Shown: positions 1 to 6,086, counted from the stretch's first letter. The stretch: 6,457 nucleotides of DNA from an uncultured Burkholderiales bacterium (GCA_903953985.1 CAJBLW010000552.1:1-6457), one strand, 5' to 3'. Numbers and translations are program-made. The notes: generated from the sequence alone by a model not told the origin.

Positions 1-1598
1 ACACTCCCGGTCACGCGGACTTCGGAGGCGAAGTCGAGCGGGCCTTGTCCATGGTCGACGGCGTGGTGCTGTTGATTGACGCGCAAGACGGCCCCATGCC
101 TCAGACTCGCTTCGTAACTAAGAAAGCTTTGGCTTTGGGTTTGAAACCCATCGTCGTGGTCAACAAAGTCGATAAGCCAGGCGCCAACCCTGACAAGGTG
201 GTGAACGCCGCCTTTGACTTGTTCGACAAACTCGGAGCCAATGACGAACAGCTTGACTTTCCAGTGGTTTATGCCTCAGGAATCAACGGTTGGACATCGA
301 TGGTAGAAGGCGAACCCGGTGAGCAATGGGGCCCTGACATGTCGGCCCTGTTTAACACCGTGCTCAACCACGTCAAACCCAATACGGGCGATCCGGCAGC
401 CCCCCTCCAATTGCAAATTTCCGCGCTCGATTTTTCAACTTTCGTGGGCCGTATCGGTGTGGGTCGCATCAGCCAAGGCACCATCAAGCCCAATATGGAC
501 GTGGTGGTTATGGAAGGTGAAGACGGCTCGACCATCAAAGGCCGTGTCAACCAGGTGCTGACCTTCAAGGGCCTGGACCGCGTGCAAGTGACCGAAGCCG
601 GTCCTGGCGACATCGTGCTGATCAATGGCATTGCCGACCTGAATATCGGCGTCACAGTGACCGACCCGATTAACCCCGCACCATTGCCCATGCTGAAAGT
701 GGACGAGCCCACGCTGACCATGAACTTCTGCGTGAACACCTCGCCGTTGGCCGGTCGTGAAGGCAAGTACGTCACCAGCCGCCAGATCTGGGATCGCCTG
801 CAAAAAGAGCTGCAACACAACGTGGCCCTTCGCGTCAGCGAAACCGACGAAGAAGGCATCTTTGAGGTGATGGGACGTGGTGAATTGCACCTGACCATCT
901 TGCTGGAAAACATGCGCCGCGAAGGCTACGAATTGGCGGTGTCCAAGCCCCGCGTTTTGTTCCGCGATATCAATGGCGAGCGTCATGAGCCCATCGAGCT
1001 GGTGACCGCCGACATCGAAGAAACCCACCAAGGCGGCGTGATGCAAGCCCTGGGTGAGCGCAAAGGCGAACTGGTGAACATGGACCCCGATGGCCGTGGC
1101 CGTGTCCGTTTGGAATACCGCATTCCAGCACGCGGCCTGATTGGTTTCACCAACGAATTCCTGAACTTGACGCGTGGTTCCGGCCTGATTTCCAACATCT
1201 TTGACGGCTATGAAGCCCACAAGGGTGACATCGGTGGGCGTAAGAACGGTGTTCTGATCTCCATGGACGACGGTGAAATCTTTACCTACGCCTTGGGCAA
1301 ACTCGATGACCGTGGCCGCATGTTCGTCAAGGCCAACGATCCGGTGTACGAAGGCATGATTGTGGGTATCCACAGCCGTGACAACGATCTGGTGGTCAAT
1401 GCCACGCGTACCAAGCAGCTGACCAACTTCCGTGTGTCTGGCAAAGAAGACGCAATCAAGATCACGCCCCCAATCGACTTGACCTTGGAATACGGCGTCG
1501 AATTCATCGAGGACGACGAACTGGTTGAAATCACGCCCAAGAGCGTGCGTCTGCGCAAGCGTTTCTTGAAAGAAAGCGACCGTAAGCGCAACAAGTGA
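1..1598 (+). CDS. typA: Ribosome-associated translational GTPase TypA/BipA (5'-truncated)
   Basis: TypA (BipA) is a cytoplasmic GTPase of the elongation-factor superfamily that binds the 70S ribosome and supports ribosome assembly and translation in cold or stress. The frame is open to the left edge: the first two bases look like the end of the Asp codon of the G3 box, followed at once by TPGHADFGGEVER. About 75 N-terminal residues (P-loop and switch I) lie outside. Visible are the G4 box NKVD (nt 162-173), a G5-like YASGING (about nt 270-290), the beta-barrel domain II, an EF-G-like domain (GRGELHL, LLENMRREG) and the TypA-specific C-terminal domain with RGLIGF, KNGVLIS, YEGMIVGIHSR and the basic end LRKRFLKESDRKR. 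The 531 visible residues plus the missing part match the usual length of about 607. It is colinear with E. coli TypA as I recall it and shows no frameshift. The TTG at 45 and ATG at 51 are internal codons, not starts. Stop TGA is at 1596-1598. Confidence 0.98.
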   Translation, partial: TPGHADFGGEVERALSMVDGVVLLIDAQDGPMPQTRFVTKKALALGLKPIVVVNKVDKPGANPDKVVNAAFDLFDKLGANDEQLDFPVVYASGINGWTSMVEGEPGEQWGPDMSALFNTVLNHVKPNTGDPAAPLQLQISALDFSTFVGRIGVGRISQGTIKPNMDVVVMEGEDGSTIKGRVNQVLTFKGLDRVQVTEAGPGDIVLINGIADLNIGVTVTDPINPAPLPMLKVDEPTLTMNFCVNTSPLAGREGKYVTSRQIWDRLQKELQHNVALRVSETDEEGIFEVMGRGELHLTILLENMRREGYELAVSKPRVLFRDINGERHEPIELVTADIEETHQGGVMQALGERKGELVNMDPDGRGRVRLEYRIPARGLIGFTNEFLNLTRGSGLISNIFDGYEAHKGDIGGRKNGVLISMDDGEIFTYALGKLDDRGRMFVKANDPVYEGMIVGIHSRDNDLVVNATRTKQLTNFRVSGKEDAIKITPPIDLTLEYGVEFIEDDELVEITPKSVRLRKRFLKESDRKRNK

Positions 1599-1611
1599 TC
1601 GGACCCAGGCC

Positions 1612-2496
1612 ATGCACATGACACACGGCTTGGCCGTTTGGACCATGGTGGGCTGCACCGCCCTGTGGTCCATGGCCGGGGTGGTGACGCGGCACTTGGA
1701 AGAAGCCCGGAGCTTTGAAGTCACCTTCTGGCGCAGCTTCTTTACCGTCGTGTCCCTGTTGATCATTCTGCCTTTGTGGCAGGGCAGGGGGGTATGGTCT
1801 CGCATGCCATGGCGCAACCGGTACTTTTGGCTATCGGGCGTTTGCTGGAGCGTTATGTTCACCGCATTCATGGTGGCGCTGACGCTCACTGCGGTGGCCA
1901 ATGTGCTGATCACCATGGCCGTGGGGCCTTTGTTCACCGCCTTGTTCACCCGCGTGTTTTTGCGGCACCAATTGCCTTTGCGCACTTGGGTCGCCATCAT
2001 GTTGGCCGGGATTGGCATTGGCTGGATGTACGGCACCCAATTGAGCTTGGGCGACCCCAACTTTCTGGCGGGTTCCCTGGTGGCCTTGTGTGTTCCCATC
2101 GCGGGTGCCGTGCAGTGGACATTGGCGCAAAAAAGCCAAAGCGATGGCCACAGTCTGGACTTGGTGCCCTCGGTTTTATTGGGCGCTGTTTTCTCTACAT
2201 TGCTCACCTTGCCTTTGGCTATGCCGTTTCAGGCATCGGCTCACGATGTAGGCTTGCTCGCTATTTTGGGTTTGTTCCAGTTGGCCATTCCCTGTGTGTT
2301 GTCTGTGATTTGCGTGCGCGTCCTCAAAGCCCCTGAGGCGTCGCTGTTGTGTCTGCTGGAAATCGTGTTTGGCATCGCCTTGGCTTGGTGGGGCGCAAAC
2401 GAAGCTCCACAAATGAGCGTATTGTTAGGTGGCTCCTTGGTCCTGGGGGCTTTGCTCATGAACCAATGGTTAGGCTGGAGAGACAACAATGACTGA
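1612..2496 (+). CDS. EamA/DMT-superfamily transporter, 10 predicted TM helices
   Basis: This is a 294-residue inner-membrane protein of the drug/metabolite transporter superfamily. It has two EamA repeats (about residues 8-141 and 150-286), each with five hydrophobic segments. Segments run roughly 8-26, 35-55, 71-90, 93-113, 122-141, 151-170, 184-204, 212-234, 240-260 and 268-287. Family-like features are FWRSFF at 39-44 (conserved Arg at the start of TM2), TMAVGPLFTALF at 101-112, and APEASLLCLLEIVFG at 240-254, the counterpart of the usual PxxA...EPV segment of repeat 2. The substrate cannot be read from the sequence; relatives export amino acids, metabolites or drugs. The gene starts 13 bases after the typA stop, so co-transcription is plausible. 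ATG 1612 and ATG 1618 are both possible starts: GGA at 1601-1603 suits the first and AGG at 1607-1609 the second, and neither is strong. The 3' end overlaps the next gene by 8 bases. Confidence 0.9.
   Translation: MHMTHGLAVWTMVGCTALWSMAGVVTRHLEEARSFEVTFWRSFFTVVSLLIILPLWQGRGVWSRMPWRNRYFWLSGVCWSVMFTAFMVALTLTAVANVLITMAVGPLFTALFTRVFLRHQLPLRTWVAIMLAGIGIGWMYGTQLSLGDPNFLAGSLVALCVPIAGAVQWTLAQKSQSDGHSLDLVPSVLLGAVFSTLLTLPLAMPFQASAHDVGLLAILGLFQLAIPCVLSVICVRVLKAPEASLLCLLEIVFGIALAWWGANEAPQMSVLLGGSLVLGALLMNQWLGWRDNND
2477..2483 (+). promoter_or_regulatory. Shine-Dalgarno for the hydrolase gene, inside the transporter gene
   Basis: GGAGAGA lies 5 bases before ATG 2489, within the last codons of the EamA gene. 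It supports ATG 2489 as the true start and fits translational coupling through the 8-base ATGACTGA overlap. Confidence 0.7.
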
Positions 2497-3571
2497 AGTC
2501 ATCGCACAGATCGAAGGCCGCATTGGCACCATTACCCTGAATCGCCCCAAGGCTCTGAACGCCTTGTCTCTCGACATGGTGCGGGCCTTGACTCGGGCCT
2601 TGCTCGATTGGCAAGCCAATCCGCAAGTGCTGGCAGTGGCGGTGCGCGGTACGGGCAAAGAAGGGCCGTTTGGCGCTTTTTGTGCAGGGGGTGATATCCG
2701 ATTTTTTCATCAAGCCGCGCATGAGGGCGACGCGTCACTGGGTGATTTTTTCACCGATGAGTACCGCCTGAACCACCTGATCCACACTTACAGCAAACCC
2801 TATATTGCCTTCATGGACGGCATCGTCATGGGTGGCGGCATGGGCATCAGCCAAGGAGCGAGCGTGCGTGTGGTGACCGAGCGCACCAAGATGGCCATGC
2901 CCGAGACCCACATTGGATTGTTTCCGGATGTGGGCGGGGGTTATTTTCTGAGCCGTTGCCCGGGTCGTCTGGGCGAGTACCTTGGCTTAACGGGACAGAT
3001 GCTCAACGGCCCCCAAGCGGTTGCGGCGAAACTGGCCGACATCTCGCTGGCCAGCGGGATGTTGGAGCCGATTTGGCAGACCTTGATCAGCAGCCCCTTT
3101 GAGAACGCCGAATCGGTGGAGCGTTGGGTGCTGGCCCAGGCGGGCGCGATGACGCCCGAAAAGCTGACGCCACAACCCCAAATCGATGAGGTTTTTGGTC
3201 TCCCCAACTTGGCAGATATGTTAGTCAAGCTGGAAACGGCGACCGATGAGTGGAGTCAGAAAACCGCACATGTTTTGCGCCACCGCTCACCCTTGATGCT
3301 GCATGTGGTGCTCGAACAAATACGACGAGCCCGTCAGTTGAGCCTGGCTGATGATCTGCGCATGGAGCGCGACATGGTGCACCACTGCTTCCACTTGCGT
3401 TCTGTTGCCGACAGCGACTCCGTTGAAGGCATCCGCGCCTTGGCTGTGGACAAAGACCACAAGCCGAACTGGAAGCCAGCACGGGTGGAAGACGTGGATT
3501 TATCGGAAGCCGCTCGTTTCTTTGTGAGCCCCTGGCCGTCAGATCATCACCCGCTGCGAGATTTGACCTGA
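2489..3571 (+). CDS. 3-hydroxyisobutyryl-CoA hydrolase-type enoyl-CoA hydratase/isomerase family protein
   Basis: This is a 360-residue cytoplasmic crotonase-fold enzyme. Length and motifs fit the 3-hydroxyisobutyryl-CoA hydrolase branch (ECH_2 type) rather than the roughly 260-residue classical enoyl-CoA hydratases. In order: ITLNRPKALNALS (15-27); oxyanion-hole motif FCAGGDIR (64-71); FFTDEYRLN (87-95); KPYIAFMDGIVMGGGMG (103-119) with the second oxyanion-hole segment; MPETHIGLFPDVGGGYFLSR (137-156); and the C-terminal VEGIRALAVDKDHKPNW region typical of this branch. E139 and D147 align with the acidic residues regarded as catalytic in the human enzyme. The known family reaction hydrolyses 3-hydroxyisobutyryl-CoA to 3-hydroxyisobutyrate in valine breakdown, but bacterial members are often annotated only as enoyl-CoA hydratases, so the substrate is inferred. 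No other valine-catabolic gene is in the window. The start is fixed by a good Shine-Dalgarno and the family N-terminus. Stop TGA is at 3569-3571. Confidence 0.92.
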   Translation: MTEVIAQIEGRIGTITLNRPKALNALSLDMVRALTRALLDWQANPQVLAVAVRGTGKEGPFGAFCAGGDIRFFHQAAHEGDASLGDFFTDEYRLNHLIHTYSKPYIAFMDGIVMGGGMGISQGASVRVVTERTKMAMPETHIGLFPDVGGGYFLSRCPGRLGEYLGLTGQMLNGPQAVAAKLADISLASGMLEPIWQTLISSPFENAESVERWVLAQAGAMTPEKLTPQPQIDEVFGLPNLADMLVKLETATDEWSQKTAHVLRHRSPLMLHVVLEQIRRARQLSLADDLRMERDMVHHCFHLRSVADSDSVEGIRALAVDKDHKPNWKPARVEDVDLSEAARFFVSPWPSDHHPLRDLT

Positions 3572-3594
3572 CCGCGCGGGGTCGGTGGCTTATG

Positions 3595-3628
3595 CCCCGA
3601 CATGTTGTAAGAGGCCCCTGTGTCGGGG
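3595..3628. terminator. Candidate terminator hairpin between convergent genes
   Basis: CCCCGACA at 3595-3602 and TGTCGGGG at 3621-3628 form a perfect 8-base inverted repeat. The loop is 18 bases and can be shortened by two adjoining G-U pairs. It lies 23 bases after the hydrolase stop and 42 bases beyond the smpB stop, where a terminator for the convergent transcripts is expected. It lacks a real U-tract on either side (only TT then AAA on the plus strand), so intrinsic termination is not certain. The rest of the 3572-3670 gap shows nothing I can name. Confidence 0.4.
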
Positions 3629-3670
3629 TTAAAGACAACGACCTATAAACTGATCCCTGGTGTCAGATAC

Positions 3671-4165
3671 TCAGCGGTCGCGGTGGCGGCTCTTCATCGC
3701 TCGTTCGACTTCGCGCTTGCCTTCGCGGTCCTTGATGGTGTCTCGTTTGTCGTGTTCGGCCTTGCCCTTGGCCAGCGCGATGTCGCATTTGACCTTTCCC
3801 GCTTTCCAATGCAAATTGATCGGCACCAAGGTGTAGCCCTTTTGCTCGATCTTGCCGATCAGCCGCTTGATCTCTTCCTTGTTGAGCAGCAATTTGCGCG
3901 TGCGCGCCGCTTCAGGATTGATGTGGGTCGAAGCCGTTTTGAGCGGGTTAATGAGGCAGCCGATGATGAACAGCTCCCCGTTTCGGATGACCACATAGCC
4001 GTCAGTGAGCTGCACCTTGCCTTCTCGAATGGACTTGACTTCCCAGCCTTCCAGCACCATGCCTGCCTCGTAGCGCTCTTCGAAAAAATAGTCAAAGGAC
4101 GCTTTTTTGTTCTCGGCTATCTTGGCAAATACGGGCGCAGAAGGGGACTTTTTGGTGGTGGCCAT
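3671..4165 (-). CDS. smpB: SsrA-binding protein SmpB
   Basis: SmpB binds the tRNA-like domain of tmRNA and delivers it to ribosomes stalled on broken mRNAs, so the nascent chain is tagged for proteolysis and the ribosome released. The 164-residue product matches the usual length of about 160 and the family throughout: NKKASFDYFFEERYEAG near residues 19-35, GWEVKSIREGKVQLTDGYV (40-58), ARTRKLLLN (87-95), GYTLVPINLHWK (110-121) and KGKAEHDKR (133-141). A basic tail rich in Lys, Arg and Glu follows, the region that forms a helix in the empty mRNA channel. I chose ATG at 4165-4163 because it gives the expected MATTKK-like short N-terminus; an in-frame TTG at 4174-4172 would add three residues. 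Neither has a recognisable Shine-Dalgarno. Stop TGA is at 3673-3671. It is transcribed divergently from ratA, as in E. coli. The tmRNA gene ssrA is not in the window. Confidence 0.97.
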   Translation of the reverse strand: MATTKKSPSAPVFAKIAENKKASFDYFFEERYEAGMVLEGWEVKSIREGKVQLTDGYVVIRNGELFIIGCLINPLKTASTHINPEAARTRKLLLNKEEIKRLIGKIEQKGYTLVPINLHWKAGKVKCDIALAKGKAEHDKRDTIKDREGKREVERAMKSRHRDR

Positions 4166-4258
4166 GGTGAGCAAATGAGGACGGGCTGGCCGTTCACAAG
4201 GGCGTGCAAAGAGGCTGCAAGCCCAGAGGAAAAATGAAAACTACAATCACAACATTGT
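4166..4258. promoter_or_regulatory. Divergent smpB/ratA intergenic region with -10-like dyad
   Basis: This 93-base gap must carry or transmit promoter activity for smpB leftward and ratA rightward. The clearest element is TACAAT at 4242-4247, five of six matches to the sigma-70 -10 consensus on the plus strand. Its exact reverse complement ATTGTA lies at 4254-4259, so the same hexamer also reads on the minus strand. No good -35 hexamer lies at 16-18 bases from either. An imperfect direct repeat, TGCAAAGAGG (4205-4214) and TGCAAGCCCAGAGG (4216-4229), lies just upstream. Promoter assignment rests on sequence resemblance only. Confidence 0.4.
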
Positions 4259-4275
4259 ATGAAGAATATCCATAA
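4234..4275 (+). other. Possible 13-codon leader mini-ORF overlapping the ratA start
   Basis: An ATG at 4234 is preceded by AGAGGA (4225-4230), the best Shine-Dalgarno-like string in the divergent region, and opens a frame reading MKTTITTLYEEYP that stops at TAA 4273-4275. It overlaps the first 17 bases of ratA in another frame. ratA itself has no Shine-Dalgarno. The mini-ORF could be a leader peptide coupling translation to ratA, or chance. If TACAAT 4242-4247 is the active -10, this ATG would not be transcribed from that promoter. Confidence 0.2.
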
Positions 4276-4699
4276 GTCCGTTCTGATCTGGTACTCGCCA
4301 GAGGAAATGTTTCGCCTGGTCACCGACGTGGACCATTACCCTGAGTTTTTACCCTGGTGCGACAAAGCCAGCGTCCTCGAAACAGACGCCCATGGCATGG
4401 TGGCCGAAGTGGGCATCAGCCTGGGCGGCATCAAGCAAACCTTCACCACCCGCAATGAGCACGAGGAAGGACGTTCGGTCGGCATGCGTTTGGTTCAAGG
4501 CCCTTTTTCCAACCTGAGCGGTATGTGGCGCTTCACGCCCGTGGGCGATGGCTCGCAACGCGCATGCAAGGTCGAGTTGGATTTGCAGTACGGCTTTTCC
4601 AGCAAAACATTGGCCGCCTTGGTGGGGCCAGTTTTCGACAAGATCGCCGCCAGCTTGGTCGATGCCTTTGTCAAACGCGCCGAAGCGGTTTATGGCTGA
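4259..4699 (+). CDS. ratA: RatA-family START-fold protein (ribosome association toxin / Coq10-like)
   Basis: This 146-residue cytoplasmic protein of the polyketide-cyclase/START-like superfamily is colinear with E. coli RatA (YfjG). RatA was reported there to bind 50S subunits and block 70S formation. The same fold includes Coq10, which binds ubiquinone, so lipid or quinone binding is a recognised alternative. Visible motifs are YPEFLPWC (27-34), the most characteristic segment, FTTRN (62-66), GPFSNLSGMWRF (81-92) and the C-terminal helix LVDAFVKRAEAVYG (133-146). The first residues align with the E. coli N-terminus without gaps, which supports ATG 4259 despite the lack of a Shine-Dalgarno. 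With a -10 at 4242-4247 the transcript would start about five bases before the ATG, so a nearly leaderless mRNA is possible. The gene is divergent from smpB and overlaps ratB by 8 bases. The symbol follows the family; toxicity here is unproven. Confidence 0.92.
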   Translation: MKNIHKSVLIWYSPEEMFRLVTDVDHYPEFLPWCDKASVLETDAHGMVAEVGISLGGIKQTFTTRNEHEEGRSVGMRLVQGPFSNLSGMWRFTPVGDGSQRACKVELDLQYGFSSKTLAALVGPVFDKIAASLVDAFVKRAEAVYG

Positions 4700-5060
4700 G
4701 CGAATGATCGAAGTCACGCTGTGCTGGAGCCTTGGGCCGCGACATGTGCACGAGTTGAGATTGAAGGTGCCAATAGGCAGCACTGTGGAGGCGGCGTTGG
4801 ATCTTGGCGTTGCCCAGTGGCTTGAAGTCAGCCCAGCAGCCGATACTGTTTCCCTGTCATCGCTCAAGTTTCAACAGCCGGGCATCTGGGGTCACAAAGT
4901 GCCCTGGGCGCAACTTGTGAATGCGGACGATCGCATCGAGCTGTACCGCCCGCTCAAGGTCGACCCCAAAGTTGCACGCCGTCAGCGCTTCAAGCGCCAG
5001 GGTAAGGGTCGCACCGGCCTGTTTGCCAACCGCAAGAGCGGTTCGGCCGCAGGGTACTAA
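4692..5060 (+). CDS. ratB: RatB/RnfH-family ubiquitin-like beta-grasp protein
   Basis: This 122-residue small protein belongs to the RnfH/RatB (UPF0125) family, with a predicted beta-grasp fold. Its role is unsettled: it is encoded beside ratA in many proteobacteria and was named as a possible antitoxin partner, but in E. coli it was not shown to neutralise RatA. Elsewhere it is linked to rnf operons. Diagnostic features are the N-terminal strand IEVTLCWSLG, the helix region GSTVEAALDLG (29-39), IWGHKV (65-70) and the signature DRIELYRPLKVDPKVARRQR (80-99), followed by a basic tail. It starts at ATG 4692 inside the ratA stop region (ATGGCTGA), which suggests translational coupling; ATG 4704, four codons downstream, is an alternative. 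Neither has a strong Shine-Dalgarno. Stop TAA is at 5058-5060, eight bases before the methyltransferase. Confidence 0.9.
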   Translation: MAERMIEVTLCWSLGPRHVHELRLKVPIGSTVEAALDLGVAQWLEVSPAADTVSLSSLKFQQPGIWGHKVPWAQLVNADDRIELYRPLKVDPKVARRQRFKRQGKGRTGLFANRKSGSAAGY

Positions 5061-5068
5061 AAGTCACC

Positions 5069-5977
5069 ATGCAAGCCCTTTTGAACGTGATCTCGCAGAT
5101 CACTCTGAGCGAGGACGTCCGACGTGTTTTTCATGGACGAGGCGGCATGTACCCCGGCTGTGAGCAATGGTCGCTGGACTGGTTCGCACCCGTTTGGGTG
5201 TTGACCAGCTTCAAACCAGTGAACGATGCAGAACTGGCCCAATGCCAAATCGCTCTGGAAGCCCGATGGCAAGCCGTAGCCCCGGGCGTTCCACTCAATT
5301 GGGTGTTTCAGAGCCGGGTCTCAGGTGAAGCCGATACGCGCCTGATGGCGGGCAGTGTTCCCGAGCCGCATGTGGTGACCGAGCAGGGTGCACGTTACAT
5401 CGTGCATCTGATGCGTGGTCAAAACCACGGCTTGTTTCTCGACATGGCCGTCGGGCGCGAGTGGTTGAAAAACCATGCCTTACACGAAAACATTCTCAAC
5501 CTGTTTTCCTACACCTGCGCTTTCTCGGTGGTGGCCTTGCAAGGCGGGGCCGCGCAAGTTGTGAACCTGGACATGAGTCAAGCCGCACTGGCTGTGGGTC
5601 AGCAAAACCACCGCCTGAACGACTTGCCTGCCAAAGCGCGCTTTCTGGGACATGACATCTTCAAGACCTGGGGAAAGATCAGCAAGATGGGGCCTTATGG
5701 CGTGATCGTGATCGATCCGCCCAGTTACCAAAAAGGCAGCTTCATCGCTACCAAAGATTACATCAAGCTGATCCGGCGCTTGCCCGATTTGCTGGAGCCG
5801 CAAGGGCATGTGTTGTTGTGCCTGAACGCGCCCGAGCTGGATACACAGTTTTTACACGCCCAAGTGGCCGAGGCGGCACCCAGACTGCGTTTTGTTGAGC
5901 GGCTGGCCAATCCGCCGGCTTTTGTCGACATCGATCCCGAAAAATCGCTCAAGGTGCTGCATTACCAAAACGGCTAA
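5069..5977 (+). CDS. Class I SAM-dependent methyltransferase, RlmI/RlmK-like (COG1092 type)
   Basis: This 302-residue protein has a Rossmann-fold methyltransferase core like the catalytic part of the 23S rRNA methylases RlmI and RlmK, but lacks their N-terminal PUA domain. Instead it begins with the segment FHGRGGMYPGC (21-31) and DWFAPVWVLTSF (37-48) typical of a shorter subfamily. Motifs are HGLFLDM (120-126) before the core, the SAM-binding motif I NLFSYTCAFS (144-153), the acidic end of strand 2 NLDMSQAAL (166-174) with D168, and catalytic motif IV IDPPSYQKGSF (215-225). The substrate is unknown; RNA is the likeliest guess. Motif I has CA where RlmI has GG, which I recall as normal for this subgroup. 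ATG 5069 has only a weak ribosome binding site, but it lies 8 bases after ratB and gives the LTLSEDVRR-like N-terminus I expect of the group. Co-transcription with ratA-ratB is likely. Stop TAA is at 5975-5977. Confidence 0.88.
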   Translation: MQALLNVISQITLSEDVRRVFHGRGGMYPGCEQWSLDWFAPVWVLTSFKPVNDAELAQCQIALEARWQAVAPGVPLNWVFQSRVSGEADTRLMAGSVPEPHVVTEQGARYIVHLMRGQNHGLFLDMAVGREWLKNHALHENILNLFSYTCAFSVVALQGGAAQVVNLDMSQAALAVGQQNHRLNDLPAKARFLGHDIFKTWGKISKMGPYGVIVIDPPSYQKGSFIATKDYIKLIRRLPDLLEPQGHVLLCLNAPELDTQFLHAQVAEAAPRLRFVERLANPPAFVDIDPEKSLKVLHYQNG

Positions 5978-6046
5978 GCGGGCGAGAAACAGCTCAAATG
6001 AGCGGGCTAATGCTTGGTTTGCGCTCTGTAATTTCGGCCCCAACTC
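5978..6046. repeat. Short repeats and weak hairpins after the methyltransferase gene
   Basis: AGCGGGC occurs twice, at 5977-5983 and 6001-6007. Between and across them lie two competing small stems. GCTC (5992-5995) can pair with GAGC (6000-6003) around AAAT, or GAGCG (6000-6004) can pair with CGCTC (6022-6026). Neither is followed by a T-run, so this is not a convincing terminator. Confidence 0.25.
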
Positions 6047-6077
6047 AGGGAAATCCCTTGTCCCACACGGGTACAAT
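6047..6077 (+). promoter_or_regulatory. Candidate guaB promoter with dyad at the -35 position
   Basis: TACAAT at 6072-6077 matches the sigma-70 -10 consensus at five of six positions and would give a start near 6084. The place for a -35, 17 bases upstream, holds no TTGACA-like hexamer. It is occupied by the inverted repeat AGGGA-AA-TCCCT at 6047-6058, which could be an operator or activator site. Position, divergence from upstream coding and the absence of other candidates support a guaB promoter here. Confidence 0.5.
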
Positions 6078-6086
6078 CCATTTTTT

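Noticed and set aside
435..2207. A 590-codon open frame on the minus strand spanning most of typA and two thirds of the transporter gene.
   Set aside because: It lies antisense to two well-supported genes, crosses their junction, has His/Gln/Val-rich composition typical of reverse-frame translation in GC-rich coding DNA, and shows no recognisable domain or ribosome binding site.
1776..2336. A 186-codon plus-strand frame inside the transporter gene.
   Set aside because: The hydrophobic 10-helix EamA protein is in the other frame and accounts for the region; this frame lacks a known domain and a credible start.
3620..4237. A 205-codon open frame on the plus strand covering the whole of smpB in antisense.
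   Set aside because: SmpB is unmistakable on the other strand. The plus-strand product resembles a shadow translation and has no family I recognise.
4349..4867. A 172-codon minus-strand frame across ratA and the start of ratB.
   Set aside because: It is antisense to two conserved proteins with clear motifs and has no supporting features of its own.
4259..5060. ratA-ratB as a classical type II toxin-antitoxin module.
   Set aside because: The families were named that way, but RatA is a chromosomal START-fold protein found widely without toxin-antitoxin behaviour, gene order is toxin-first, and neutralisation by RatB was not established. I annotate the families without claiming a module.
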